64,000 nt of DNA from Ricordea florida (taxonomy: Eukaryota > Cnidaria > Anthozoa > Corallimorpharia > Ricordeidae): NCBI GenBank assembly GCA_949710005.1, contig OX453278.1, forward strand, positions 10,102,097 through 10,166,096, given 5' to 3'. A model generated the notes under the pieces. The model did not search any database. It was not told the DNA's origin and was given only the letters and a program-made list of their open reading frames with translations. Of the stretch, positions 45,993-55,236 are shown piece after piece. Both the position numbers and the translations under genes were made by a program. The first letter of the stretch is position 1. Every line of letters begins with the position of its first letter.

Positions 45993-48521
45993 AGGGTCCT
46001 GAAGGGGGGTCCTAAATCCCAGTTCCCAGCCCAATTTTGGTCCAAATCCCAGTTCCCAGGCTAATTTTGGTCGAAATCCCAGTTCATAAACAAGAAATCC
46101 CATTTTCATAAGTACAGGTTAAAAACATGCATATAATGACTACAATAAATTAAAAGCGCAAACTGTTGATATTTGGATGTATGTACCTTTATCTGGACTG
46201 AAGAAAATCTCTCATTCTGCTGGTTAGCACTCTTTGTCTCCCAGCCCTTGTTGGCATAACCATGTTAAAACCAATCCCGTCATCTGCACTTTCTTCATCA
46301 GACTCGCTGTCCCCACTGTCACTACCACTGTATTCGTTAGGTTGATCATGGCAAGTGGCACCCTCCACAGTCTCAGCAGGCTGTTCATCTGTTTCCGTCG
46401 TCTGAGTTTCTGCACTTTCATCTAGAGGTCCATCTGGCACTATGCCTTGCGTGTGAGGTAATACCGAATGCAAATCTAATGGATAAGCACTGTCTGTGCT
46501 TCATACAAGTTCAAAGGCAGTGTCCCAGCTCTGTCCATGGTGTTGTCTTGTCGGACACTACGTTGTCTTACACACTTGCCGTATCGTTTCGCCCAAAACC
46601 TCATCTCTGCTTCATCATTTCTGGACAATCGTTGTCCAACTGGTTTGGGAATTTCGGCACGAACTAACTGGCCAGCATCAGAGGTTTCAGAGAGGTAGTA
46701 AGAGTTAGGGTGTGTGTAATAATGTGCAGACCATGGTGTCACTCTCTTTACTCCTTCTTCAACGGATGAACCAAAAATCTGTGCATATTCGTAGAGAGTA
46801 AATGTTTCCTTCTTAAAGTGAGTAACTGCATGCTGGTTCTCGACATTCATTGTCAGCAGTGATTCCAAGTTTAAGTTCAATTCGAATCCAGGAAATGAAG
46901 AAAGATCTTTCATGTTGTTCTCTAGTTTTCGAAGCGATTGTGCCATTAGCTCCAACGACTTCAAGCATTTGTTTGACAGGGTACCTTCTGGACCATCTGT
47001 GGTTTCTCTCCTTAAGGACTGCAGTTGTCTTGCCTTCTGTGAGCACGTCTTCACATACTCCAGGACTTCATCAACCATCCCAATTGCTTCTCCAACTGAC
47101 TTTTGGGGCTTTCTTTCTGTGCTTCTTTTGGAATGGATGTTAAAAGCCGTGACCAGTACTTGTAACTTCCCAAGGAACTCTGCAATTCCTGCCAAAGGTC
47201 TATTGACAAGCTTGATGGCACCACAACCAGAGTCTGCAACATAAATATTACGGTCAAACTCCACGCAAATTCCAATTGGTTGGCAAAGCTTGGAGTGTGT
47301 TTGCGAACCATCGCTATCACCTTTACCGTTCCCTGCAATCACATCAACTACTCCAGATTGAAAGATCTTAACGGAGTGATCCTCACAGAACAGAATGTCT
47401 TTTCCAATCCGCGTAACATTAACTGCTTGCGATGATATGGCTTGGCCATCCAAATCTCTTACAATTCTTGTTACACCCCGTGTTGGATCAAAGATATGAA
47501 CTGTGGGCCAGTTGCTAGCTTCTTAGCTGGGCAGATGTGCACACGCCGGAAGTATTTCAGATGGCCACTTGAGGTTCTCTTGCTTTTGTCAAGTTTAGGC
47601 GTCTTACTGCAAAGCAAACATGTGATGCCTTTCCCATCTTCGGCTAGTTTTACATCATCAGTTTTGTCCAACAAATCTTTCAATTTTTCGTGTGTGCCAG
47701 GTATGCTTGTTTTCTTTGCTGCTTTCTTGGGCATTTTGCCCGCGTGAGTGGCGGCACTTGCTGTGCTGCCCGAGGTCGTTGACCCTGAGATTCCCGGGAC
47801 TGTTGACTCTGTAGTTTCTGTAGCTTTCTCGAACACAATGTTCACAGATGCCTTTTTAAATGTCGTAACTCGTTGGATAGTCCTCACCAGTAGTGACCGG
47901 GATTCACTGCCTCGAAGCATTTCTACTTGTTCTTTCGTTCTAAGAACAAAAGGCGCTCTTTTCGTGCTGCCCGCTTCAACGAAATCCACATTAAAAAATT
48001 CAATAACAAAGTCGCCAAATCCTCTTTTCGCAGCAGAGTCCACAATTCTCCACAATGCTTGCCTGCAAGTCTGTTGGGCTGCGCTTCAGATCTAATTCGA
48101 TCTTGCTGTTTTCCGTGTGTACTATCGCATTGTTCGAAGAAACGTATTTCAATTCGATAATCATAGTTCGCCGACAGCAATTGCTCATGCTTGACGACGC
48201 CATGTTTGTTTTAAACAAACCGCTGATCAAGGACGTGACATGACCGCAGCGTAAAGCTTGGTAACGAGAACTTGCAATAGGAGGCCAAAACGTGGAAAAA
48301 TACTGACTTTTTTGTGTCATCAAATGCGATAATTCGAGTATTTGTGTCAAATTATAGGTTCGGAGACTAGCAAGTCTCACAAAGAAGAGAAATCCCATTC
48401 CCATTTTCCAAAGTGTTAGTCCCATTCCCAGTGGTAAAATCCCAGTCCCAGTGCACGAATCCCATTTTCCCAGCCCAAAAAGAGGCAAATCCCAGCTCCC
48501 ATTTTACCCCTTCAGGACCCT
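45993..48521. mobile_element. 2.5-kb hAT-type element in the capsid gene, 8-bp TSD
   Basis: TIRs AGGGTCCTGAAGGGG / CCCCTTCAGGACCCT, with CTCTAAGG directly repeated outside (45985-45992 and 48522-48529). Subterminal words aatcccagttccca/aatcccattttcc recur at least eight times across both ends. An 8-bp TSD and short TIRs fit hAT. It carries a decayed minus-strand gene with zinc-finger and NHL-like parts and no visible hAT transposase, so it is probably non-autonomous and has captured another gene. Confidence 0.9.
46189..48250 (-). pseudogene. zinc-finger/NHL-like gene inside the hAT-type element (broken)
   Basis: From the right: a start near 48210-48200 (MASSSMSNCCRRTM, then LKYVSSNNAIVHTE), a frame change near 48040, then FGDFVIEFFNVDFVEAGSTK and a Ser/Thr-rich linker. 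A zinc-finger-like CLLCSKTPKLDKSKR ... GHLKYFRRVHICP follows at about 47620-47545. After a one-base slip near 47510, an NHL/propeller-like part (VNVTRIGKDILFCEDHSVKI, GICVEFDRNIYVADSGCGAI) and a helical region run to 46476. A last frame change leads to an acidic tail ending RMRDFLQSR at 46189. At least three slips make it inactive. Function unknown; a captured host-type gene is possible. Confidence 0.55.
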
Positions 48522-48827
48522 CTCTAAGGGAATGAAACCGCCAGACTTTTGGGATTCGGTAATGAAACGTTTCGGTAAAGAGGGTGTAAAGATAAATGAT
48601 TTTTATAGCGATAAGTTTGCTTTATGGATTGACTTGAGAACTCATCATGACAATAGTATTCATGGGGGAGGTATGGCTTTGAACAACACAAGAGATGGAG
48701 TAAAACTTGAAATGAAACGACAAGTTGGAGGAACAGGAAATATCACCTGCTACATGTTTGTGGTAGCCGACGCGTTGATGGAGATCATGAATTCAAACTT
48801 AAGATCAATTATGTATTAGTTAAAAAG

Positions 48828-49454
48828 ATGGAAGAATTGAGAGATAAAATTCCTTTTCATTGTATTATAACAGGTCCAACAAATTGTGGAAAGACAAAGT
48901 ATATCACTGATCAGCTACGAGGACCCTTCAAAAAAGTGTTTGAATACATTGTTCTAATTTGTCCAACTTATTCTAAAAATAAAACCTATCATAAATTTGC
49001 TAACAGAGATAAACGTTTCTTTGTATTATCACCAGATGCTAGTAACAGTGATGAGATTAATGAATTGTTAACTGATTGTCAAACTTTGTTCTCTGGTACT
49101 AATACACTAATAATTTTAGACGATTGTGCTGTTTCGAATGATCTAAAGAAACGATCGAACAAGTTTATAGATCTAGCATTCTCTGGAAGACATCATGGAT
49201 TATCAGTGTGGGTATTAACACAACAATTAACATCCATAGCAAAACCATTCCGTGAAAATGTAACTTGTGTTGTTACATTCCATAATCCATCACAGAAAGG
49301 TATGAAGATGCTTTTCGAAGATTATGGAGGTGATTTAGACTCTGAAACATGTAAAAAATTTGTAGAAATGTTGAAAACTGAAAAATATTCTAGACTATGT
49401 TTATGTTTACGTTATCCATTCCAATGTTATTTAGAGATTCCTGCGGTGATTTAA
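48828..49454 (+). CDS. Polinton genome-packaging ATPase (FtsK/HerA, A32-like)
   Basis: 208 residues. Walker A is GPTNCGKT (16-23), Walker B is LIILDDC (94-100), and ALSGRHHGLSVWVLTQQL-type sequence (here AFSGRHHGLSVWVLTQQL) carries the sensor/Q motif. This ATPase type pumps DNA into capsids in Polintons, virophages and large DNA viruses. It starts 8 bp after the capsid stop, so the two are likely co-expressed. Intact. Confidence 0.95.
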   Translation: MEELRDKIPFHCIITGPTNCGKTKYITDQLRGPFKKVFEYIVLICPTYSKNKTYHKFANRDKRFFVLSPDASNSDEINELLTDCQTLFSGTNTLIILDDCAVSNDLKKRSNKFIDLAFSGRHHGLSVWVLTQQLTSIAKPFRENVTCVVTFHNPSQKGMKMLFEDYGGDLDSETCKKFVEMLKTEKYSRLCLCLRYPFQCYLEIPAVI

Positions 49455-49461
49455 AAGAATC
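49448..49461 (+). promoter_or_regulatory. TTTAAAAGAAT element before the 166-aa gene
   Basis: GATTTAAAAGAATC contains the ATPase stop codon (49452-49454) and ends 24 bp before the next ATG (49486). Confidence 0.55.
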
Positions 49462-49485
49462 TATGTATTATTAGAAAATTGCAAG

Positions 49486-49986
49486 ATGACAGAAGTTGAA
49501 GATTTTATTGAAGAACAGCCAGAGGTAAGAGATGACGATACCAAAGATAATGATGATATTGAAATAAAACAAGAATCACTAGCTATTCTCGCATCTCTTG
49601 GAACTACAAAGGAATATTTAGGTGTTGATATGAGTCTAGGTGATATAAAGAAACTCACGGTAAAAGATGTTGAAAAATATTATAATCGATACCAGACAGT
49701 ATTAGGTAAGAAAATTAGTGGTGGATTAGTAGATTCATCTCTTCAATTAGTTTCTCATGTTATTTCTTACATGGTTCCTGTGGATGATATCGAAGCGCTT
49801 TGTAAAGACTTGAAGAATGATGAGTTGGTTAATCGTGAACTGACAAACTTTGTAGGTCTCTTAGCATTAAAAGGTGGAAGATTGGTAGCACTTGCTAGCG
49901 GACTATTCCAGATTGCTAAACACATTAAAATCAACAAAATACAAGAAGTTTCAAGTACAAATGCTGATGATTCTAACAAAAACTGA
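49486..49986 (+). CDS. Polinton protein of unknown function, 166 aa
   Basis: An acidic N-terminus (first 30 residues rich in D/E), then a helical body (LGDIKKLTVKDVEKYYNRYQ) with a hydrophobic segment near 123-142 (VGLLALKGGRLVALASGLFQ). I recognise no domain. Its position after the ATPase in the late cluster suggests a virion or assembly role. Confidence 0.8.
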   Translation: MTEVEDFIEEQPEVRDDDTKDNDDIEIKQESLAILASLGTTKEYLGVDMSLGDIKKLTVKDVEKYYNRYQTVLGKKISGGLVDSSLQLVSHVISYMVPVDDIEALCKDLKNDELVNRELTNFVGLLALKGGRLVALASGLFQIAKHIKINKIQEVSSTNADDSNKN

Positions 49987-50006
49987 GAAGGTCACTGAGC
50001 ACAACT

Positions 50007-50019
50007 GATTTAAAGATTC
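50007..50019 (+). promoter_or_regulatory. TTTAAAGATT element before the 136-aa gene
   Basis: GATTTAAAGATTC ends 24 bp before the ATG at 50044. Confidence 0.6.
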
Positions 50020-50043
50020 TTTACTTTGTGAAATAAAATAATA

Positions 50044-50454
50044 ATGTCTGATCAAGTTGTTGAGCAAATTACAATGGATCCTATACCTGAAAAGAAAGAT
50101 CCTAAAAAGAAAGAGAAAGATCCTAAAAAGGTTGCTGCTGGTAAGAAACTAGCAGAATATAACAAAAAAGCTAAAGAAGCGTTAGCCAGGGAAATGAAAC
50201 GTGAAAAGGAACAAGCGGAGACTAAACAGGAAGAAAATTACAATGAAGAGAGTGAACCTAAAGCATGGATTCCAGAGCTATCTTTTACTACTGTGTTATC
50301 TATTGTTGGAATAGGGTTTACTGCAGTTGACATGTTTATGAGGTACTACAAAAACAGAAAACCACCAAACCAACCATCACCCTCAAATATTCTTACTCAT
50401 CCACCACCCCCACAGACCACCACCAGACCAACTCCAAAAACGGTAATGCTCTGA
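50044..50454 (+). CDS. Polinton Lys-rich single-membrane-span protein, 136 aa
   Basis: The N-terminal 75 residues are highly basic and charged (KKDPKKKEKDPKK repeats) and could bind DNA. One hydrophobic segment (FTTVLSIVGIGFTAVDMFM, about 80-98) follows, then a Pro/Thr-rich tail. A core or membrane-active virion protein is plausible, but this is inference. Confidence 0.8.
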   Translation: MSDQVVEQITMDPIPEKKDPKKKEKDPKKVAAGKKLAEYNKKAKEALAREMKREKEQAETKQEENYNEESEPKAWIPELSFTTVLSIVGIGFTAVDMFMRYYKNRKPPNQPSPSNILTHPPPPQTTTRPTPKTVML

Positions 50455-50462
50455 TGAAAGTA

Positions 50463-50473
50463 GTTTAAAGATA
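50463..50473 (+). promoter_or_regulatory. TTTAAAGATA element before the 72-aa gene
   Basis: GTTTAAAGATA ends 25 bp before the ATG at 50499. Confidence 0.55.
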
Positions 50474-50498
50474 TTATATAACAACAATAAAAAAAATC

Positions 50499-50717
50499 AT
50501 GTCAACTGAAAACAAACTTGTGAAAACTGTTACTGATTCGGCTGTCATTATCGGATTGGCTGCTGGAGTTGGATATGTGGCTAAAAAGGCTTTGAAAGAA
50601 TCATTTATGAACGATCCATCCTCAAGTATTACAAACTATGCTAAATGGGTTGCTGTCCTATCTGGTAGTATGTACCTAAAAACATATTTAGAGGATCAAA
50701 AGATTTTACCAAATTAA
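50499..50717 (+). CDS. Polinton small membrane protein, 72 aa
   Basis: Two moderately hydrophobic segments (SAVIIGLAAGVGYVAKKAL, about 14-32, and WVAVLSGSMYLKTYL, about 49-63). No known domain. It lies six bases before the next gene, with a shared aattaaagattt word between them. Confidence 0.75.
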   Translation: MSTENKLVKTVTDSAVIIGLAAGVGYVAKKALKESFMNDPSSSITNYAKWVAVLSGSMYLKTYLEDQKILPN

Positions 50718-50723
50718 AGATTT

Positions 50724-51116
50724 ATGGCAGCAATAGCAATGATGGTTGGTGGAGCTATTTTGAATGCTACTACCTTCGTTGGTGGTTCATATCTTGCAAA
50801 ATATCTCTCAGGTGATAAAACAGATACAGAGCGAATAAGACACGATAAGGCAATTGAAAAATATCAAAAAGATTATGCTACATACCAGGAAAAGAGACAG
50901 AATCTAATTGATTGGTACTCTAAACAGAAGGATGCTAAATACCAGGTTTCAAAAAATATTTCGAATACCGATGAAGCTTTTAAATTTTATAGTCAGACAC
51001 ATGAACCAAAATTCTCTGATTATTATAGACCTAGTGACAATCAAAAGATGGGGGAGATGGCATATGTGGGTGGTGGTATGCTGGCATTGGGTTATATGGT
51101 TAGTAAATTCTTTTAG
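50724..51116 (+). CDS. Polinton membrane protein, 130 aa
   Basis: Hydrophobic ends (MMVGGAILNATTFVGGSYLA at the start and YVGGGMLALGYMVSKFF at the finish) flank a charged helical middle with Lys/Tyr-rich sequence. Probably a membrane or inner capsid component; not recognised. The promoter-like aattaaagattt (50712-50723) touches the ATG. Confidence 0.75.
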   Translation: MAAIAMMVGGAILNATTFVGGSYLAKYLSGDKTDTERIRHDKAIEKYQKDYATYQEKRQNLIDWYSKQKDAKYQVSKNISNTDEAFKFYSQTHEPKFSDYYRPSDNQKMGEMAYVGGGMLALGYMVSKFF

Positions 51117-51130
51117 GTAATTGTGTGATA

Positions 51131-51143
51131 AGTTTAAAGAATT
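51131..51143 (+). promoter_or_regulatory. TTTAAAGAATT element before the 400-aa gene
   Basis: AGTTTAAAGAATT ends 22 bp before the ATG at 51166. Confidence 0.6.
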
Positions 51144-51165
51144 TATTACTGATAAGTAAAAAATC

Positions 51166-52368
51166 ATGGAAGAAGGTGGAGATATACCTAAAGAAAATCC
51201 TTTTGATGAATCAACCGATCTAAGTGATTATTATGGTGATACAACAAATTATGGCACTCCATTAGACACACTTACATCAACCACTAATCCAAATGACCCT
51301 TATGGTGGTTTGGATGATGATGATGATAAAGAACCTACACTAACTAATAAAAGTAAAGAAGACAATAGGTCTCTAGCTTTAAAAAAGATAGAAGAGAAGT
51401 TCTACAATTTCAATCCACTAGATTCACCATTCAGTGCAAGAATCGATGATGAGGGAGGGGTATGGGTTAAATTAACTGATCAAGTTAACAATAAGGAACA
51501 TTTACTTATTAGCTCCAAAGGAGATTTGGTAGATTATGACAAACTTCCTATGACAATCAAGAGAGCAATTGGTGTGGATTCTCAGAGTCTTATTATGAAT
51601 AATAATAAACTAATTGATAATTTGAATGAAAAAAATGAAGAAATTAGGGATTTACGTAATGCATTAAATGGGTTAAGATCAGTAGTGGAAACAAATGATT
51701 TGGAGATACAACGTTATATTGTTAATGATAAAGAGAAGCGTAGAATAATCGATCAACATCAAACTAGAATCGCGGAAATTGAAAGCTATTTGGATTTAGC
51801 TGTTAAACAGAAGATAGAAGTTAAAACAGAGGTTGATAAACTTAAAGGTGAATTAAATCAATACAAAGATGAAATTGATAAGTATAAGAAGGGACTATCC
51901 AATTTAACAAAGGTAGAACAAAGTAGAGATCTTTTAAAATCCAGGGTTGATGAATTTGAAGAACTATCGAGAAAGAATATAATTTCCAATCAAGAACAAA
52001 TAAGCGATCTAGAGAGACAAAATGATGAAATATTTAAAAAGATGCCTCTTCGTGATCGTGTTAAGGCTATCTTCAAAAAGTACGGTTTTACAGTATTTGC
52101 AGTTGTGAGTGCTGTTGGTGTTGTCATTGGTGTTATCGTTTCTAATCTTTCTAAAGGTCTAACTAAATTGGGTAAAGGTGTTGGTAACGGTTTGAAAACT
52201 ATTGGTAAGAAACTCGGTGAAATATTTCCTGGAATGGTTGGAGCTATCGTAAGCTTTCTATTCAAAACAGCAGGTGAGGTTATTGGATTTTTAGGTAAGA
52301 ATTCTTGGCTGTTGATAGTGGCTGTGGTTCTATATTTTGTGGAACAATTTAAAAAGAAGAGGCGATAA
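51166..52368 (+). CDS. Polinton coiled-coil protein with amphipathic/membrane C-terminus, 400 aa
   Basis: Residues 1-65 are acidic and Asp/Pro-rich. Residues about 145-290 form a long coiled coil (EKNEEIRDLRNALNGLRSVV and on). Residues about 305-392 hold three hydrophobic segments with a Gly/Lys-rich amphipathic stretch (LTKLGKGVGNGLKTIGKKLG). Such melittin-like or pVI-like tails are known in adintovirus/Polinton virion proteins and may help pass membranes. The tail is basic (KKKRR). Exact role unknown. Confidence 0.85.
   Translation: MEEGGDIPKENPFDESTDLSDYYGDTTNYGTPLDTLTSTTNPNDPYGGLDDDDDKEPTLTNKSKEDNRSLALKKIEEKFYNFNPLDSPFSARIDDEGGVWVKLTDQVNNKEHLLISSKGDLVDYDKLPMTIKRAIGVDSQSLIMNNNKLIDNLNEKNEEIRDLRNALNGLRSVVETNDLEIQRYIVNDKEKRRIIDQHQTRIAEIESYLDLAVKQKIEVKTEVDKLKGELNQYKDEIDKYKKGLSNLTKVEQSRDLLKSRVDEFEELSRKNIISNQEQISDLERQNDEIFKKMPLRDRVKAIFKKYGFTVFAVVSAVGVVIGVIVSNLSKGLTKLGKGVGNGLKTIGKKLGEIFPGMVGAIVSFLFKTAGEVIGFLGKNSWLLIVAVVLYFVEQFKKKRR
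52347..52359 (+). promoter_or_regulatory. TTTAAAAAGA element before the 129-aa gene
   Basis: AATTTAAAAAGAA lies inside the 3' end of the preceding coding region and ends 21 bp before the ATG at 52381. A weaker match than the others. Confidence 0.4.
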
Positions 52369-52380
52369 GTAAAAAAAATA

Positions 52381-52770
52381 ATGAATGATACAATATTTCT
52401 AACTATCACTATGCTAACTACTGAAACAAGAATTTACCTAGATCCACCCTTAACCAATGTAAAAGAGATACAATTACAATATTGTTTCCTTCGTAAAGCA
52501 AGCTATACAAATCCTTTATACTTAATGTGTGATCTTATAGAGTCAAAGTCTTCATATTCAACTTGTTGTAAACCCATCGGTAAAAATTTAGAACTTAAAC
52601 CCTCACAAGTACTAGCTGTTATTCCACCATATGAAAAACATCCTTGTTTAAAAGTTCCACAAACCAAAAATCCAATCAACTACTTTAATTTATGGCTTAT
52701 TGATGAAAATGGAAAAAAGCCTAACACAAATAACGAACCTGCCCTAATTAATTTAAAGATTCACTGTTAA
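52381..52770 (+). CDS. possible Polinton minor capsid (jelly-roll) protein, 129 aa
   Basis: A beta-rich sequence without membrane segments (TRIYLDPPLTNVKEIQLQYC, LYLMCDLIES, VLAVIPPYEKHPCL, YFNLWLIDENGKK). The strand pattern and size suit a single jelly-roll, so a penton-type minor capsid role is possible. I cannot confirm the fold by eye. Confidence 0.75.
   Translation: MNDTIFLTITMLTTETRIYLDPPLTNVKEIQLQYCFLRKASYTNPLYLMCDLIESKSSYSTCCKPIGKNLELKPSQVLAVIPPYEKHPCLKVPQTKNPINYFNLWLIDENGKKPNTNNEPALINLKIHC
52751..52763 (+). promoter_or_regulatory. TTTAAAGATT element before the 198-aa gene
   Basis: AATTTAAAGATTC lies within the last codons of the 129-aa gene and ends 19 bp before the ATG at 52783. 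Confidence 0.55.
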
Positions 52771-52782
52771 TCAGCAAAAAAA

Positions 52783-53379
52783 ATGGATGAGTACAATAGA
52801 GTTTATCCACAATTACCTATTAACGGAGAACCACTTAATTTCAGACTACAAAAGTCATGCGAAGTACTACAAAATCTTGAGAAGGAAATTAAACATTATG
52901 AGGATGTTAGGAAAAAATACAATAGAGCAAGAGGAATATTTACTAAAATCAGTGTTGGTAGTGGGGTGGTTTCAGTTATCCTATCTGCAAGTGGACTTGG
53001 AACCTCTCTTACTGGTTTTGGTGCTGTTGTTGGTATCCCATTAGGAGTTGTTGGAGGTCTTTGTGGTGGTATTTCAGTCGGATTCGGTGCGGCTTCTAAA
53101 CGACTTTCACAAAAAGTTAGTAAACATGAAAAGACTGTTTCTCTAGCAAAAGCAAAGGTAAACACCATTAACGACTTGGTTTCAAAGGCATTGAAAGATA
53201 ACACCATCTCCGACCAAGAATTTTCAATAATTTTAGCAGAGTTAGAAAAGTTTGAAAAACTAAAACTCGAAATCCGTCAAAAATTTCGGAAAGATACTGA
53301 AAAAAACTTAAATATGTCTCAGATAAGGAGAGAGGTTCGTGCAGACATATTAAAGGAGCTAACCGTTCCCACACGTTAA
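52783..53379 (+). CDS. Polinton protein with Gly-rich hydrophobic centre, 198 aa
   Basis: Helices (KEIKHYEDVRKKYNRARGIF) flank a Gly/Val-rich hydrophobic core at about 56-104 (GSGVVSVILSASGLGTSLTG, then GIPLGVVGGLCGGISVGFGA). A charged coiled coil follows to the end. The core could span or disrupt membranes. Not a named family to me. Confidence 0.8.
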   Translation: MDEYNRVYPQLPINGEPLNFRLQKSCEVLQNLEKEIKHYEDVRKKYNRARGIFTKISVGSGVVSVILSASGLGTSLTGFGAVVGIPLGVVGGLCGGISVGFGAASKRLSQKVSKHEKTVSLAKAKVNTINDLVSKALKDNTISDQEFSIILAELEKFEKLKLEIRQKFRKDTEKNLNMSQIRREVRADILKELTVPTR

Positions 53380-53418
53380 AATTTTCATTTGAGCTTAATA
53401 TTAGAAAAGAACGGTGTT

Positions 53419-53432
53419 GATTTAAAAGAATC
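53419..53432 (+). promoter_or_regulatory. TTTAAAAGAATC element before the large late gene
   Basis: GATTTAAAAGAATC ends 5 bp before the first ATG (53438) and 23 bp before the second (53456). That favours the second start, given the spacing seen elsewhere. Confidence 0.55.
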
Positions 53433-53437
53433 CTGTT

Positions 53438-55006
53438 ATGAACATAAATAATAAGATGGGCTTATTTAATGATTTCAGAAATAGATATCCAAAGGCTGAT
53501 ACAGGTCAATTCGAAGTTGTAGCTGATCCGTATGGTGGTTACATTAAGTGGAGATTTAATGGAACAACAATCATGTCTCATGATGACCCTACTGGAAAAA
53601 CATGGACTGAAGACCTATCACCCCGTTTAAAAAGACTTTTATGGAAAGATTTAGGATTGAATGATGATGCATTGAGTTCATTCCCAAAGAGTTTAACTAT
53701 AACCAATCGATCTTACCCAATACCCGCAATTGATTTTGATGACTTTACAAGTAATATTACAAAAATGCTAACCTCACTGGATATATACGTATCTAATACT
53801 AAGAAATTCACAGCAAATATGAGAAACATATTTACATCTCAAGTTGTAACTTTCAAATTTGGTAAACAGAGTAGAAAATGGTTGAACGCGCCTGATATGA
53901 ATTATTGGCCTCAACAACTTAACTTTGCAGTTTGGTGTGCGACCTCTGGTTGTGGTATAAGTCCTTTCGAGAGTCTAAACTATCCCAAAGTAGTGAGTAG
54001 CTTTATCAAGTTTCATGTATATTTCACTATAAGGCGGATATTATATGAATTGAGTCTTCCACTACCTGTTGATAAACCTTTTGTAATAAATAATAATCCC
54101 TATAATAAAGTTGCATATCAACGATTGTGTGCTGAATTTGGAATTAGTAATAATTCTGATTTTAGATGGAAAAGTGGTAGAAACGGAGGATTGGGTGATA
54201 TATTTATTGATTATGGTGCTGGATACAATGGAAGAGGTGGAGGAAATCAAAATATTCATATTGTAAGGAATTATGATGTTAGAGCTGATCAGTGGCCTGG
54301 TGAAGGTGGTAAATTTTCTGATGAGGGAGGTAAGAAAGAAAAAGGTAATCTCATCTCATTCATACGTAATGACGATTTTGCTGATTTCAAATATGCATGG
54401 TTTATCCCAACAAGTGGTCATGGACTCACTAAAGCTGGACTTGGTAGATTGAATCGATCTGTTGAAGCCTTTGTTTACTGTATATTAGGAGCGCAAGTCA
54501 ACACTAGAAACTCGATTTATGGTAATGGTGGTGGAGCGATCGAGACTTAACAAGAATTCTTACATCTGTTTGAGAATAGTGTTATTGAAAATGACATTTC
54601 TAGTTCTATCCAAAGGTATCAATTAGCTGTACAAGAAGCGAAATTACGGCTTGATTTAGCTATTGCTCCTGGTGTATGGTTAATGCCTAGTAATATGATA
54701 ATCAATACAGAGAGCGTGACTGGTTTTAATAATAAACTTATGAAAGCTAGTAGTGATATGAATTTTGGAGTGAATAATTCCCTAAACACTAAAACAAAAC
54801 AGGTTGGAATAAATCATAACATGGGATCTTCAAAAGTAAAGTTACCTCATAGAACTGAAACGAAACCAAAACCCACAATGAAAACAGACTCTACACAAAC
54901 ATACTCAACGAAACATGAAAATGATATGGACTCAACGCAACATGAAAAGAATATATTAGCATTTATAGTTTTAGCTGGTGGATTAGCGTGGTATCTATTT
55001 CGGTAG
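53438..55006 (+). pseudogene. large Polinton late protein, one in-frame stop
   Basis: A 370-codon frame (possible starts 53438 and 53456) ends in TAA at 54548-54550. The same phase then stays open for another 151 codons (QEFLHLFENSVIEND and on) to 55006, so one nonsense codon splits a protein of about 520 residues. The body is mixed alpha/beta with Trp-rich patches (DMNYWPQQLNFAVWCATSG) and Gly-rich loops. The C-terminal part is Lys/Thr-rich with a final hydrophobic segment (ILAFIVLAGGLAWYLF). I recognise no domain and no protease triad. Probably a structural protein. Confidence 0.75.
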
Positions 55007-55236
55007 TTCATGAGTATTTCATGTGATTATGATTGTGTGTAAATTAGTATGCACGTGTAGAACAATAGATTACATACTTTTACAACATAGCAACAAGCAA
55101 GTTGGAAAGTAGATTTGAAGTTTACTTTTAAAAGGCTGTTTTCTAACATCGCTCAGTAATGTTATTACGTTAATGTAAATTCCGTAAATTTTGTTATGTA
55201 ACACTGACTTGTGTTATATAACTTAATGTTTTTTTG
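55007..55236. other. intergenic gap between convergent late genes
   Basis: AT-rich with no coding sequence. It separates the 3' ends of the late cluster and the zinc-repeat gene. A terminator function is possible but no clear signal is visible. Confidence 0.5.

Larger units (their letters stand above)
45044..48819 (+). pseudogene. Polinton major capsid protein, split by hAT-type insert
   Basis: The first part (45044-45992, 316 codons) starts MSQAISEKINPNRIPLEPLG and has the strand-rich pattern of a double jelly-roll capsid protein (for example LVSRLRVLFGGETLQDTQRY, EITLAPVYDIVVY). The second part (48530-48819) follows with conserved-looking DKFALWIDLRTHHDNSIHGG and ends NLRSIMY. Between them is a 2529-bp transposon with an 8-bp duplication. 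Removing it with one copy of the duplication would give a continuous 412-residue frame, normal for such capsid proteins. As it stands the reading stops at 46015, four codons past the capsid-derived sequence plus transposon-coded residues. No other damage is seen, so the insertion is recent. Confidence 0.85.
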
